Positions 1 to 8,302 of a stretch of DNA of 29,503 nt are shown here, one piece after another (within the stretch, counting starts at the first letter, position 1; every line of letters starts with the position of its first letter). Where the stretch lies: IMG/VR virus record IMGVR_UViG_3300032241_002437, positions 1 to 29,503 of that record; one strand, written 5' to 3'. This stretch comes from a virus. Made by a program: the position numbers and the translations under genes. Below the pieces are notes generated by a model. The model saw only the letters and a list, made by a program, of their open reading frames with translations. It was not told the DNA's origin and searched no databases.

Positions 1-642
1 ACTTACATTTAATAAAGCTGTTTTAATAAATGCTGGCACTCCTTGTGCTGTTGATAATCCAGCTTGAATAACTTGAGCTTGATAGGATTGAATAGTTTGT
101 GCTGTAGCTCCAGCAGTGCCGGGATTAATATTGGTACAAGTTAGGGTAATCCCTGAGGGAACAGAAGTAATCAAAGTAGTCACTGTACCAGCAGGTACAG
201 CCCAAGATCCTGAAGTTGTAGCTAAACAATATAATGCAGGGCTTTGACCTATATTACCTATAATGCCACCATCTTGCACTGTATATTGATAAGTGCCATC
301 AGATACCACAAATCCCACTGGAATAACAAATCCAGCATTACCAGTAAAAGTTACATAAACAGAAGTATTTGATCCTTGTCCTTGTGCTACCCCATAGACT
401 GCACCTAGTTCATACAAAATGAAAGGGTTGGCTGTGTAAGGTGAGATAGAGTTTACTAAATCAACATAAGCTTGATCTTGAATAATGACTGCACCTGTGG
501 CTGTTGATGCCATATCCTCAATAAGAGAGCCGGGCAAATTAGCAGTAAGACCGGGACTTAACGCAGTAGCGGCAGTAATTTCAGCATTTAAAAGCTCTGT
601 TGGATTGGCAGGAATAGCCCCTGCTGTGGTTAAAGTTGCCAT
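1..642 (-). CDS. Baseplate J-like protein (partial, C-terminus beyond window)
   Basis: The reading frame starts at ATG 642 behind a clear AGGAATTATT Shine-Dalgarno stretch and stays open for 214 codons to the window edge, so only the N-terminal part is present. It is recognised as a phage baseplate J-like protein (P2 gpJ / Mu gp47 / T4 gp6 type), which joins others to form the baseplate wedge ring. Visible features are the N-terminal helical part with GSLIEDMAST and a YELGAVYGV segment near residues 78-86, then a beta-rich stretch with the IPVGFVVSDGTYQY pattern typical of the family. It follows the wedge protein gene by 8 bases and is the expected next gene in a contractile-tail baseplate operon. 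Tail fibre genes would be expected beyond the left edge. Confidence 0.85.
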   Translation of the reverse strand, partial: MATLTTAGAIPANPTELLNAEITAATALSPGLTANLPGSLIEDMASTATGAVIIQDQAYVDLVNSISPYTANPFILYELGAVYGVAQGQGSNTSVYVTFTGNAGFVIPVGFVVSDGTYQYTVQDGGIIGNIGQSPALYCLATTSGSWAVPAGTVTTLITSVPSGITLTCTNINPGTAGATAQTIQSYQAQVIQAGLSTAQGVPAFIKTALLNVS

Positions 643-650
643 AATAATTC

Positions 651-1295
651 CTAGGTAGCAATGACTGATTGTATTGTTGTCCCGTCTAAAAATACTACTC
701 TTATATTATATGTCGGAGTTGGAATATTTTGTTGTCTTAATATAGTTAAACTCTTAAAATATGGAGAATATTGTCGTTGCGTATTATTTAAGGCCAAATC
801 AGGGGGGACTTGAGTTTGAACTGAGGTTTGAGCAGGAATTCCATAGTTTGCATAATAAGGACTTTCATTGATAGAAAGTCTTAATGTTTGCGTTAATGTT
901 GCCAACCAAATATAACCAGCACTTACAATAACTTCTTCACCTTGCGTTAAGCCATAATTTTTAAAAAATGATTGATTACCACCGGTTTGCTGAAAAATAT
1001 TTTTTAATGGGGGAGCAAAAGGTAAAACTGTTTTAGTGGTAATATCTGACCAAATAGATGTAATAGTTTGATTACTACTATTAGTAATAACATCGTTTAA
1101 AATAATATCTCCAACAGTTACAGTAATAGATCCTAAAGTAAAAGTGGTATTTGCTGTATATAAGGTGGAGGTTGTTGTAAAAGTATTCCCCATACTATCA
1201 GTATAGGTATAGATTTTAGGATTTGGAGACCCCGTGATTAAAGTTTCTGTTAAAACTACCCATTGACCTTCTGAATTAATACCATAAGTTCGCAT
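651..1295 (-). CDS. Baseplate wedge protein (gp25/W-position)
   Basis: A 214-residue protein between the spike and J genes, the place held by the gp25/gpW-type wedge subunit in contractile-tail phages. The C-terminal half carries a pattern I recognise from myophage baseplate proteins: LRLSINESPYYANYGIPAQ, then PPDLALNNTQ and YSPYFKSLTILRQ, ending in a beta strand with VVFLDGT. The N-terminal half is beta-rich and Thr/Ser-rich and not informative. The ORF can be extended to a GTG at 1304, but AGGA would then sit almost on that codon; ATG 1295 has AGGA about ten bases upstream and follows the spike stop codon by one base, so I chose it. Assignment to the wedge rests on family resemblance and gene order; assignment to gp25 proper is inference. 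Confidence 0.65.
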   Translation of the reverse strand: MRTYGINSEGQWVVLTETLITGSPNPKIYTYTDSMGNTFTTTSTLYTANTTFTLGSITVTVGDIILNDVITNSSNQTITSIWSDITTKTVLPFAPPLKNIFQQTGGNQSFFKNYGLTQGEEVIVSAGYIWLATLTQTLRLSINESPYYANYGIPAQTSVQTQVPPDLALNNTQRQYSPYFKSLTILRQQNIPTPTYNIRVVFLDGTTIQSVIAT

Positions 1296-1296
1296 T

Positions 1297-1998
1297 TTAT
1301 CCACTTCCTACTGTTGTAGTAATCGTTGATCCACCAGTTTGAACTCCAACAACTTTATGAGTATGTGTTTCTAAAGTTACAGTTCCAGCAGTTATATCAC
1401 CTGTACTTGTTATCGTTCCAGTTACACTAACATTACCATTAATTGTAATGCCAGTAGCATCAATTTTGACAGAATTACTTCCAACTTCTAAAAGGATGGA
1501 AGTTTGAGCATTAACTACAACACCTGCTGGAATAAGTGTTATTTTGGTTAATCCTTGCATATCTTGTATCACAACACCATTTTTACCTTGCAAAAGTAAA
1601 GCATTAAGATCTGCTGGAACATTCCACTTAGCACTAGAAATAGGAACAAAAACAAGAGCAGAAAGGTTTCCTGCTGTGACAAGGGAAGGTTTCCCTTCAG
1701 AAAGTCCTGATATATTACCTAGCAAAACACTAGCAGATATACATATTCCAGTATCTCCTACTTGAACAGGTATTTTTACATATTGACTTCCAATGATAGG
1801 ACAAGTAACAGGTGGCAAAGTAAAGTTAGTTTCAACATCAAAATTAACTGTAACAATCGCATTCCCTACCCCATCAAATCCTACTTCAGTAACATAACAA
1901 GGCAAAACTAAATTTGTGCTAAACAAAGCATTATTAATTTGATTTTGTACATAATCACTAATGCTTGTAGAAAAAGGGGTTTTTTGAGCTTGTGACAT
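1297..1998 (-). CDS. Baseplate spike / puncturing protein (gpV/Gp138-like)
   Basis: A 233-residue protein forming the central membrane-piercing spike under the tail tube. Residues about 30-105 look like the Gp138/gpV OB-fold (VLPCYVTEVG, then VPISSAKWNVP near 117-127). Residues about 135-210 are short Thr/Val/Ile repeats (GITINGNVSVTGTITSTGDI) typical of a trimeric beta-helix. The C-terminal end has His-Thr-His at residues 212-214 followed by a Gly/Thr-rich tail; in P2 gpV and phi92 gp138 an HxH pair at this place binds an iron ion that stabilises the needle tip. The start ATG at 1998 lies one base after the stop of the hub gene, with AGGA upstream. Role in the baseplate is well supported; metal binding is inferred from the motif. 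Confidence 0.85.
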   Translation of the reverse strand: MSQAQKTPFSTSISDYVQNQINNALFSTNLVLPCYVTEVGFDGVGNAIVTVNFDVETNFTLPPVTCPIIGSQYVKIPVQVGDTGICISASVLLGNISGLSEGKPSLVTAGNLSALVFVPISSAKWNVPADLNALLLQGKNGVVIQDMQGLTKITLIPAGVVVNAQTSILLEVGSNSVKIDATGITINGNVSVTGTITSTGDITAGTVTLETHTHKVVGVQTGGSTITTTVGSG

Positions 1999-1999
1999 A

Positions 2000-3031
2000 T
2001 TAATAGATTCCTACATCAGCAATAGGTGTTTTAATTGCATAAGGTATATCCGATTCATTAGGAACGAAACAATTTAAAACAGTTACCCAACTATTTGCAT
2101 CAGCTTGTCTGCTGTTGCCCATGTGATGTATTTGTGAGATTTGGTATATGCCATGAAAAGGAATTTCATTTCTATAAAAATTTAATGGATTTTTTGTATC
2201 GACAGTTGCTACTGGGCTTCCCTTGGGGAATTGAATATAGTTTAAAAGTTGCAAATTACCACGCATCACAATTTTTGCTTGAATTTGTGCGGCAGATATA
2301 TATGTAATATTTCCAATTAAATCTTGATAGTCAACTAAACTAAAATTAGAATTTGAACCTGTATCATCATCTAAAAAAATACCATTATTTGTTGCAACCA
2401 TATTTACACCAGCATAATTTTCTTGGATTTTATACGACTTACTAATACCTTTAATATTTTGAGCAAAAGAAGTTAAATTGGTAAAAATATTGGTTTGTGT
2501 TTGGATTGCTTTTAAGTTTGGGCTAATTAATCCAGTAATTTTTATATCTTTGTAGGCATTAGATAAAGTTTGACTAATAGATTCTTGCAAAGTTGTGTCT
2601 TTATACCAAGTCCAACTTAAATTTGCTGGATTTTGATTATTGTTTGCAAAGCTAGAAGGACCGACTACTAAATCCAAGGAAACATTTGTTCCTTGCCAGT
2701 TACCAAAGGCTTGGAATACAGTGCCATCAAGAATTAAACCTTGCTGTGATGAGTTTGCTAATGGAAGTCCTAATGACATTCCAATCCAAACTTGTATTCT
2801 TGCTCCGTTCAAATCTGATGCTTGGCTAATATAAGAATATTGAACTCCTTTTATTTTAATTAAACCTAACTGTTGAGGCTGATGCAAAAAGGCTTGCATA
2901 ATGTCTAATTCAACCTGTAAAGCTGAATAATTACCATAAGCATTGTTACCATTACTTTCAGTAGTAAAGGTCAAAGGAATGCCTTTAAAAGCTCCTTGTT
3001 GAGGGGTAACAGTTATTCTGTAATAACGCAT
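2000..3031 (-). CDS. Baseplate hub protein (gpD/gp27-like)
   Basis: A 343-residue protein placed directly before the spike gene, as is the hub protein (P2 gpD, Mu gp44, T4 gp27) on which the spike sits. The sequence starts with a beta-rich domain (MRYYRITVTPQQGAF), has ALQVELDIMQAF near residues 38-49, and a C-terminal part with GIYQISQIHHMGNSRQADANSW (IYQISQIHHMG ... SW core), which matches the closing strand pattern (xVxxVxHxGxxRxxxWxT) of gpD-type hubs. It starts in a TAATG overlap with the stop of the plug gene and has no strong Shine-Dalgarno of its own, so it is probably translated by coupling. Confidence in the role is good from gene order plus the C-terminal motif; an exact family name is less certain. 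Confidence 0.75.
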   Translation of the reverse strand: MRYYRITVTPQQGAFKGIPLTFTTESNGNNAYGNYSALQVELDIMQAFLHQPQQLGLIKIKGVQYSYISQASDLNGARIQVWIGMSLGLPLANSSQQGLILDGTVFQAFGNWQGTNVSLDLVVGPSSFANNNQNPANLSWTWYKDTTLQESISQTLSNAYKDIKITGLISPNLKAIQTQTNIFTNLTSFAQNIKGISKSYKIQENYAGVNMVATNNGIFLDDDTGSNSNFSLVDYQDLIGNITYISAAQIQAKIVMRGNLQLLNYIQFPKGSPVATVDTKNPLNFYRNEIPFHGIYQISQIHHMGNSRQADANSWVTVLNCFVPNESDIPYAIKTPIADVGIY

Positions 3032-3300
3032 TATGTAATTTCAAAATTATTACTGCTTACTCTATAAATTAAAGTTGAGGTTTTAAAATAGCCAAACAAC
3101 AAATTAATAGAATAATCATTAGGAGATCCAATAATAGGTCTACTTAAAATTAAAGTGCCATAGTTATTGTAAATATTAATGTAATATCGTTGCCCATACA
3201 CATTATAAGGACAAGTAATTGTATAAATAGATCCATCTAAACTTGCTGTAAATTGAAATACAGAAGTAGAACTAGGATTAAATGAAATTAAAGTAGTCAT
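3031..3300 (-). CDS. Baseplate plug protein (small beta protein)
   Basis: An 89-residue all-beta protein. The pattern FQFTASLDGSIYTITCPYN, then a YINIYNNYGTLILSRPIIGSP segment and a final LIYRVSSNN strand, matches the small phage baseplate plug family (DUF6983; described structurally in cyanophage Pam3), which closes the hub below the tube. The typical landmarks are the LDG turn in the first third, aromatic strands in the middle and the short C-terminal strand. It lies between the Dit-like gene and the hub gene, the usual position of the plug. Start ATG 3300 has only a weak GGTAA upstream; spacing from the previous stop is three bases, so re-initiation by the same ribosome is likely. Confidence 0.7.
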   Translation of the reverse strand: MTTLISFNPSSTSVFQFTASLDGSIYTITCPYNVYGQRYYINIYNNYGTLILSRPIIGSPNDYSINLLFGYFKTSTLIYRVSSNNFEIT

Positions 3301-3303
3301 AAT

Positions 3304-3885
3304 TTACCAATTCAAAACAGACTGAGCTGTTCCATTTGTAATACCTTGAATTAAATTACTTGCAATAGCTGAAACAGCAGATGTTGTAATTAAAGGTTGA
3401 ACAAAATCCCATTGATAAATAATTTGAACTTGTTTTTCACTAGGGGGTGTTATATCTCTTAAAGAGGTTAAAAGGCAATTGGTATAAGTATATGCTGGGG
3501 TTAGTATGGTAAATGTTCCGCCACTTTGAATATGAGTATCGATACCTAATTTTAAAGCTGTTAATTGTGCTTGTTTTAAAGTATATCCACCACCTGTTTG
3601 AGCTGGACATACCATGAGCATACTAATTTTTAATGGCATTTGAATAACAGCATTAGCCGCCATTGTTAAATTAGCAAAAGGATATTCAGCTATTTGCCAT
3701 TCTTCTAAAGTTCCATTAGATAAAGGTTTAAAGTGAGCAAAAAACTCCCCATTTTCAATCCCCGGTATATCAAACATTTCTGTAAGGGTTATAAGGGGAA
3801 CAGGAATAGGTACTAAAGGATTCACCAAATAGATAGGTGAAATTTCATAAGCTAATTCAAAGGCTGTTTGGCTTACTGTTGTCAT
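3304..3885 (-). CDS. Dit-like tail/baseplate hub protein
   Basis: A 193-residue protein following the tape measure gene with a 4-base ATGA overlap. The central pattern (WQIAEYPFANLTMAANAVIQ at about residues 63-82, then PLKISMLMVCPAQ) and the later GGTFTILTPAYTYTNCLL with LRDITPP are landmarks of a conserved myophage tail protein family that is usually annotated as Dit-like or as an uncharacterised structural protein. In such phages it joins the tube end to the hub. The C-terminal part (QWDFVQPLITTSAV) closes the same domain. Function as an adaptor at the tube-baseplate junction is inferred from family and position; the sequence alone shows no catalytic motif. Confidence 0.6.
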   Translation of the reverse strand: MTTVSQTAFELAYEISPIYLVNPLVPIPVPLITLTEMFDIPGIENGEFFAHFKPLSNGTLEEWQIAEYPFANLTMAANAVIQMPLKISMLMVCPAQTGGGYTLKQAQLTALKLGIDTHIQSGGTFTILTPAYTYTNCLLTSLRDITPPSEKQVQIIYQWDFVQPLITTSAVSAIASNLIQGITNGTAQSVLNW

Positions 3886-5453
3886 GCGAACCTCATAGCA
3901 CTTGCGTTATAAATAATATTACCACCAGTATTATCAAAAATGTTTAAAGATACATTAGTATCTTTCATTTGATAATGAACAGGATCTCCCTTAGGATTTT
4001 TTCTCATCCATCCTTCTTTTTCCATCCAAGCAGGATCAACATTGGTATCTAACGCATTTTTATGGAAAATATAATTTTTAGGGTATTTTCTTGGGTCAAT
4101 TGGAGTATATGACTTTGGATCCAAAAATAGTTGATGTTGTTTATCCCAATCTCTCAAAAGACTATTAATAGGAAAATCTTTGCCAAATTGTTCTTTATAA
4201 TCTTTTTTTGTTTGTTCTAATAAAGCGTTAAATGCAGGGCTGTTATACTTCATGGTATCTAAAGTGGACTTTCCTTTATATTCTCCGATAACTTCTTCTG
4301 TATAACCACCGCCCCCAAAACCAAAATGTTCTTTTGTATTTTCCCAAAGTTTAGATTGTCTTTGTAACATAGGTGTTATGTTAAATAGCTCATCTAATCG
4401 TTTATAGGTAAATGGCTTACCTTCTTTTTCTCTTTGTTCTAATTTATTTTTTGTATCTTTTATAGTTCCTGAAATAGCATCAACAATTTCATGCTCTTTT
4501 TCACCTATTTTTTTCAACCCACCTAATGCACCTTGACCAAATCCTTCGCCATGTTCAGCAACAAAATTTGAAATAATATTTACAAAACTATTTAAATAGG
4601 GAATAAAAGGTGCAATGGTTTTAGTTAAACCAATTTCGATTGTTCTTCCAGCATTTTTAACATTGCTGTAGAAGTCTTGCATAATTTTGTCTGTTTCTTC
4701 TGAGGTTTGTAATTGCCCTGTTCTTTCTTGCCTTTGAGCTATTAAACTTTTTAACTCATTGGGCTTCATATTCTCAGCTTCAAAAATATCTTGCAAAGAT
4801 ATTCCAGTGCCTTCTAATCCCATAGCTTGATAACGAATTTTTGCTGTTTGAGGATCAAACTGCTTAAAATAATCCGCCAATTTTGGTAATACAGTTTCAA
4901 ATACTTCTAAAGCATTTTGTGTTTTAAAATCTCCACCAAAATTTTTCAAAGTCCTATTTAACATAGGATCAAATCGAGCATTGGATATTTGCTCTAAAAT
5001 AGAATTAATAGGAAACAATTGGCCATAAGTAGTTTCAGCCGCCCTTAATTGAGAAGTTGGAACATTAAGTCTTAATCCTTTAGTTCTATCTTGACTAATT
5101 TGACTAGCTAAAGCAACAACTCCACCAGTGCTTAATAAGCTTCCTAATCCCAACCATTTTGTTGCAGATAGTACAGTAGAAGCCATTGATTTTGCAATCT
5201 CAGCAGTTGTCTTAGAAGTATTTCTAAGAATCATATAACCGTCATTTAATGTTTTATTATAGTCTTTTTGCTTCTTAGTTGATTTATCTATTTCTGATGA
5301 TGTGGATTTAGCACCAGCAATACCAGTTTGAAAAGAGTTTTGCCAATCTTTTGGCATACCTTTAATTGCTTTTTGTATTTTTTCAAATTCTTTAGCAAAT
5401 GCTTGAAATCTATCATCAAGAACATCAATTTCAATTACCGATTTCGTTGCCAT
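3882..5453 (-). CDS. Tail tape measure protein
   Basis: The 523-residue product sits between the tail assembly chaperone genes and the baseplate genes, the fixed position of the tape measure protein, which sets tail length and threads through the tube. The N-terminal 80 residues are charged and helical; residues about 86-118 form a hydrophobic/Gly-rich segment (WLGLGSLLSTGGVVALA) typical of tape measures; the middle is long helical sequence; the C-terminus ends in a beta-like NVSLNIFDNTGG stretch seen in related proteins. No peptidase or lysozyme motif is visible. At the usual 1.5 angstrom per residue this predicts a short tail of about 75-80 nm (inference). ATG 5453 has a GAAAGA site upstream. 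Confidence 0.85.
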   Translation of the reverse strand: MATKSVIEIDVLDDRFQAFAKEFEKIQKAIKGMPKDWQNSFQTGIAGAKSTSSEIDKSTKKQKDYNKTLNDGYMILRNTSKTTAEIAKSMASTVLSATKWLGLGSLLSTGGVVALASQISQDRTKGLRLNVPTSQLRAAETTYGQLFPINSILEQISNARFDPMLNRTLKNFGGDFKTQNALEVFETVLPKLADYFKQFDPQTAKIRYQAMGLEGTGISLQDIFEAENMKPNELKSLIAQRQERTGQLQTSEETDKIMQDFYSNVKNAGRTIEIGLTKTIAPFIPYLNSFVNIISNFVAEHGEGFGQGALGGLKKIGEKEHEIVDAISGTIKDTKNKLEQREKEGKPFTYKRLDELFNITPMLQRQSKLWENTKEHFGFGGGGYTEEVIGEYKGKSTLDTMKYNSPAFNALLEQTKKDYKEQFGKDFPINSLLRDWDKQHQLFLDPKSYTPIDPRKYPKNYIFHKNALDTNVDPAWMEKEGWMRKNPKGDPVHYQMKDTNVSLNIFDNTGGNIIYNASAMRFA

Positions 5454-5466
5454 TTTTATCTTTCAA

Positions 5467-6173
5467 TTAAAAAAGAGATTTGTTTTTTATTGCATGAATT
5501 ATGTGTCGTTGCCTGTACTCTTGAGCATCATGCCATTTAGAATTATTCTCTTTCATAAAATCTTCAAAACCATCATTAGTTAAAAAATCTAAGCAATCAC
5601 CAATGATTCCTTTGTTTTCTTTCCAGTAGATTCTTTTTTCGTCAAGATCTGCAAACCATTCAGATATGTCATAATATCTGAAGATGAAAGTTCCCAATTC
5701 CTGAACGCACCTGCCATCTCCAAAAAAGAATCCTTTAAACTCTTTGGTGCAACTTTGGAGATTGCTGTAAAAAAAATTAAGTTACTTAAAATTTCTGATT
5801 CTTCATCTTCATCAAGAAGCTCTTTTTTTAATGCAATATCCAATGGTAAAGTTTGCCAACCATTTTCATCATTAAAAATAACATTCGTTAATCGTTTAAT
5901 TTCATTCACCAAACCAAATTTTACTCCACCTGCACCTTCCCACCTACCTGATTTATTAGCAATTGCTTTTAAAGCTGGGTAAGCAAGTTGAGGTGCAGAT
6001 AAAGCTAAATGAGCTTGATTAACACTATCAAAACACTCACTAAATACTTTTCCTAGTTCTAAGTAAAACTGTTCAAAAACATCCCTGCTAATTGGTTCTG
6101 AATGTATAAATAGAGTCCCTTTATCAGCAGTTTGAACTTGCATCACTAAATTCAAATGTTTGTTAATTTTCAC
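5467..6173 (-). CDS. Tail assembly chaperone, -1 frameshift product
   Basis: The frame from 5467 upward encodes a segment (SKWHDAQEYRQRHII near its end, preceded by a charged aromatic stretch) that I recognise as the C-terminal domain of myophage tail assembly chaperones. It has no credible own start: the only candidate is a TTG at 5697 without a ribosome site. It overlaps the end of the upstream chaperone gene in the -1 frame. If ribosomes slip at the A-run at 5634-5640, the first 180 residues of the upstream protein are joined to 55 residues from this frame, giving about 235 residues. This is the lambda G/GT and P2 E/E' arrangement, where both forms guide tube polymerisation around the tape measure, whose gene follows directly. 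Domain and layout are seen; slippage is inferred. Confidence 0.65.
5589..6173 (-). CDS. Tail assembly chaperone, unshifted form (gpG-like)
   Basis: A 194-residue protein between the tail tube and tape measure genes, where the tail assembly chaperone lies in almost all long-tailed phages. Landmarks are YPALKAIANKSGRWEG near residues 65-80 and a central NDENGWQTLPLDIALKKELLDEDEESE stretch (GWQTLPLDIA core), followed by a helical part. Translation most likely starts at GTG 6173 because AAGGA lies at normal spacing; the first ATG is ten codons further in and has no such site. The last 15 residues after the slip site are Lys/Thr/Ser-rich and look non-conserved, as expected for read-through of the zero frame. 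It would be the abundant product; the frameshifted form is listed separately. Confidence 0.7.
   Translation of the reverse strand: MKINKHLNLVMQVQTADKGTLFIHSEPISRDVFEQFYLELGKVFSECFDSVNQAHLALSAPQLAYPALKAIANKSGRWEGAGGVKFGLVNEIKRLTNVIFNDENGWQTLPLDIALKKELLDEDEESEILSNLIFFTAISKVAPKSLKDSFLEMAGAFRNWELSSSDIMTYLNGLQILTKKESTGKKTKESLVIA
5634..5640 (-). promoter_or_regulatory. Candidate -1 ribosomal slippery site G-AAA-AAA
   Basis: In the frame of the chaperone gene the codons here read ACG AAA AAA GAA. A -1 slip lets two lysyl-tRNAs re-pair on GAA and AAA (the first with a G-U contact) and continues as AGA ATC TAC, the frame of the C-terminal chaperone domain. It is the only run of this type in the 108-base overlap. 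The match to the canonical X XXY YYZ heptamer is imperfect at the first base. Confidence 0.5.
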
Positions 6174-6182
6174 TTTTTATCC

Positions 6183-6629
6183 TTATGATCCTATTGCAAA
6201 TAAATTCGAGTTAATAGCGTAAACACCACGCAATCTTACAATTAAACCTGCTTGCGTACCATCAAAAGCCACTTCCTGAATACTTGATAAAACACAGTTA
6301 TTTAACTGAAAAGGTGATAATGCTACAGAATCAGGATAAACAGTGACAGATCCTAATGTCGTATTCGTTTCAATTTGAGTTTTGTAGGCATTACCAAGAG
6401 CTTGCGTTCTTAGTAAGTGCATAGTGACATTACCATAGATGTATGGTTCAGGACTAGTTACTGCACCTGTTAAAGTGCCAATTAATTGTGAAGTATCACC
6501 TTCAAAACCTAAACTAATAGCTTCTTTTGCTAAATAGGAAGAAGTTACATTTAGATTGGTAAAGTTTGCATAAACTACACTTGCTAGTAGTCTATTTAAT
6601 GTACCTTGTTGTACTTGTGGATTAGACAT
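6183..6629 (-). CDS. Tail tube protein
   Basis: The 148-residue protein directly follows the sheath gene (12-base gap) and precedes the chaperone, the standard place of the tail tube (inner core) protein that forms the hollow conduit for DNA. The sequence is beta-rich, with GTLNRLLASVVYANFTNLNV at the start (LLASVVYANF core), a middle segment with TMHLLRTQALGNAYKTQIE and a closing VRLRGVYAINSNLF strand. These landmarks match the tube family found in myophages with this sheath type. The AAGGAG site before ATG 6629 is strong, consistent with high expression of a major virion protein. No unusual features. Confidence 0.8.
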   Translation of the reverse strand: MSNPQVQQGTLNRLLASVVYANFTNLNVTSSYLAKEAISLGFEGDTSQLIGTLTGAVTSPEPYIYGNVTMHLLRTQALGNAYKTQIETNTTLGSVTVYPDSVALSPFQLNNCVLSSIQEVAFDGTQAGLIVRLRGVYAINSNLFAIGS

Positions 6630-6641
6630 TATTTATTCTCC

Positions 6642-7964
6642 TTAAACTGGAATATTTGAAGCAGTTAGGTAAATAGTAATGGAACTAAATCCTCTTAATG
6701 GTACAAAGGTGCAACTTAAACCTTTATAAATACCACTTGCATAATCTGTTGGATTTTGTGCTACATAAGTAGCAAAAGATACAGCAAAAACTGTTGCAGG
6801 GGAGAGAATTAATCCAAATGAAATACCATTATTAACTGTTGCTTGTGCTACTTTTTGCAATGTATTAATACCAGCTTGGTTGTAATACAAAGGATTAGTT
6901 GGAGTATTTGATCCATTAATAATTGCATTAGCTAAAGAAGTGGCTACATTAATAGATAACCAATCTATCGAGTACCAGTAATTAAATGGATTTAGATCCA
7001 TAAAAGTACCACCTTCAATCAAAGTATTACTAATTTGACCTTGAGCACCTGTAAATACAAAGTTTGCTCCAGCTAATAATACTTGTGATTGTTGGGTAAG
7101 AGTAAGAGCTGTGTAAGGTGTTACTGAATAAATATAAGTATATTCAAGTGGTGAAGCTAAATTTACACTACTTGGGTTATAGCTTAAAGTTGCCCAAAAG
7201 AAAGCACTTGTACTAAATTCAGTAGAAGGTGCAGAAGGACTTGGTAAAACTGCAAATACTGATTTAATACCAGCATATAAATTGTAATTTGCTAATGTAG
7301 TGCTCACATAAAAATATTGTTGAGCAGTTGTTCCTTGATAGGTTCTATACATAGCAATAGCAGAGCTATTAGCATCCCATTCTTTAGGTATTAAATAACT
7401 ATAGAATTGTGGAGTTGCTGAAGTAGAAGGTTGTCCAACATTTGCAGTAATATAAGTTTGTAACGCTGTTATACCATTCGCTACAGTATTTGCACCTAAT
7501 TCGAGAACATAAACACCTAAATTAGATCCTTGAGCAAAAAAGGTATTTGCCATTGCCTGTAATTCAATAGAAGCACCTAATTGGAATGTTCCTAAAACAG
7601 AATCAGCACCGGGGTTAGTTACCAAAGGATAAGTAACAGTATTTGTTCCTGTTGATGTTCCAGTAAAAGTTCCGTTATATCCTGTAGGAGTTGCACCAGC
7701 AATAACAATTGGAACTGTTGCACCACTTGGAATACCATGAGGTGTTGAAGTGGTAACTGTTACTACAGATGAAGTCCAAGTAATTGCAGTAATATTAATG
7801 GCTGGGTTAATAATAGATGTAAGACTACTCAAGCTAGTTAAAAGCTGAGTTGTTCCTGATGCTAAAGTAGTACCTCCTTGACTAACAAAAGCTCCAGTTC
7901 TTTGTAAAGTATTGGGAGCACTTGCTACCTGTTGAGTTACTACTACTGATACGATATTTGGCAT
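6642..7964 (-). CDS. Tail sheath protein
   Basis: A 440-residue tail sheath protein; contraction of this shell drives the tube through the host envelope. The N-terminus (VVVTQQVASAPNTLQRTGAF, core TQQVASAPNTLQ, then VSQGGTTLASGT) and the C-terminus (TFVPLRGFSSITIYLTASNI, core PLRGFSSITI) are typical of a myophage sheath family. Between about residues 56 and 127 there is an inserted beta domain with TPHGIPSGATV and GYNGTFTGT motifs, a module that recurs in phage structural proteins; sheath insertions of this kind usually face outward. AAGGGGG precedes ATG 7964. The gene is followed by the tube gene, completing the sheath/tube pair that defines contractile tails. Confidence 0.85.
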   Translation of the reverse strand: MPNIVSVVVTQQVASAPNTLQRTGAFVSQGGTTLASGTTQLLTSLSSLTSIINPAINITAITWTSSVVTVTTSTPHGIPSGATVPIVIAGATPTGYNGTFTGTSTGTNTVTYPLVTNPGADSVLGTFQLGASIELQAMANTFFAQGSNLGVYVLELGANTVANGITALQTYITANVGQPSTSATPQFYSYLIPKEWDANSSAIAMYRTYQGTTAQQYFYVSTTLANYNLYAGIKSVFAVLPSPSAPSTEFSTSAFFWATLSYNPSSVNLASPLEYTYIYSVTPYTALTLTQQSQVLLAGANFVFTGAQGQISNTLIEGGTFMDLNPFNYWYSIDWLSINVATSLANAIINGSNTPTNPLYYNQAGINTLQKVAQATVNNGISFGLILSPATVFAVSFATYVAQNPTDYASGIYKGLSCTFVPLRGFSSITIYLTASNIPV

Positions 7965-7984
7965 AATGCCCCCTTATTTAACAA

Positions 7985-8302
7985 TTAAATATAACTAACA
8001 GATACAACTTGACCTGTACCTGTTGATACTACTAAACCATTTTTAACAGGAAAATCTACTGTGTACATACCTACTGTGTTAGGTAGAACAGCTATTAAAT
8101 TTGATGCACTAACACCACCAACAGTTGCAGAATCATAAATTCCACCTGCTGTTGATCCTGCTGTATTAATCATTGCCTTAGCAACACGACCTTGACCAGC
8201 TTTTACTAAAGTGGCTGTTGTGATATTAAGTGCTGTACTAATTCCTTGTGCAGTAATAGCGGCTCCGTTAACTACTGCTGGTTGTCCATTTCCAATTGCC
8301 AT
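7985..8302 (-). CDS. Small beta-rich structural protein, unknown role
   Basis: A 105-residue protein between the sheath gene and a 340-residue tail protein, so almost certainly a virion or assembly protein. It is rich in Gly, Ala, Val and Thr and has the run TLVKAGQGRVAKAMINTAGS followed by GGIYDSATVGG and a final QVVSVSYI strand. This pattern (a short strand pair with a Gly-rich turn, closing in a V-S-V strand) is common in small phage surface proteins that assemble as trimers on capsids or tails. I cannot assign a precise role. The start ATG 8302 follows a strong AAGGAG site. A decoration or head-tail junction function is possible; no enzyme motif is present. Confidence 0.5.
   Translation of the reverse strand: MAIGNGQPAVVNGAAITAQGISTALNITTATLVKAGQGRVAKAMINTAGSTAGGIYDSATVGGVSASNLIAVLPNTVGMYTVDFPVKNGLVVSTGTGQVVSVSYI

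Noticed and set aside
5467-5697. Independent 76-residue gene
   Set aside because: Its only start is TTG 5697 with no Shine-Dalgarno, deep inside the chaperone gene; frameshifting from the chaperone explains it better.
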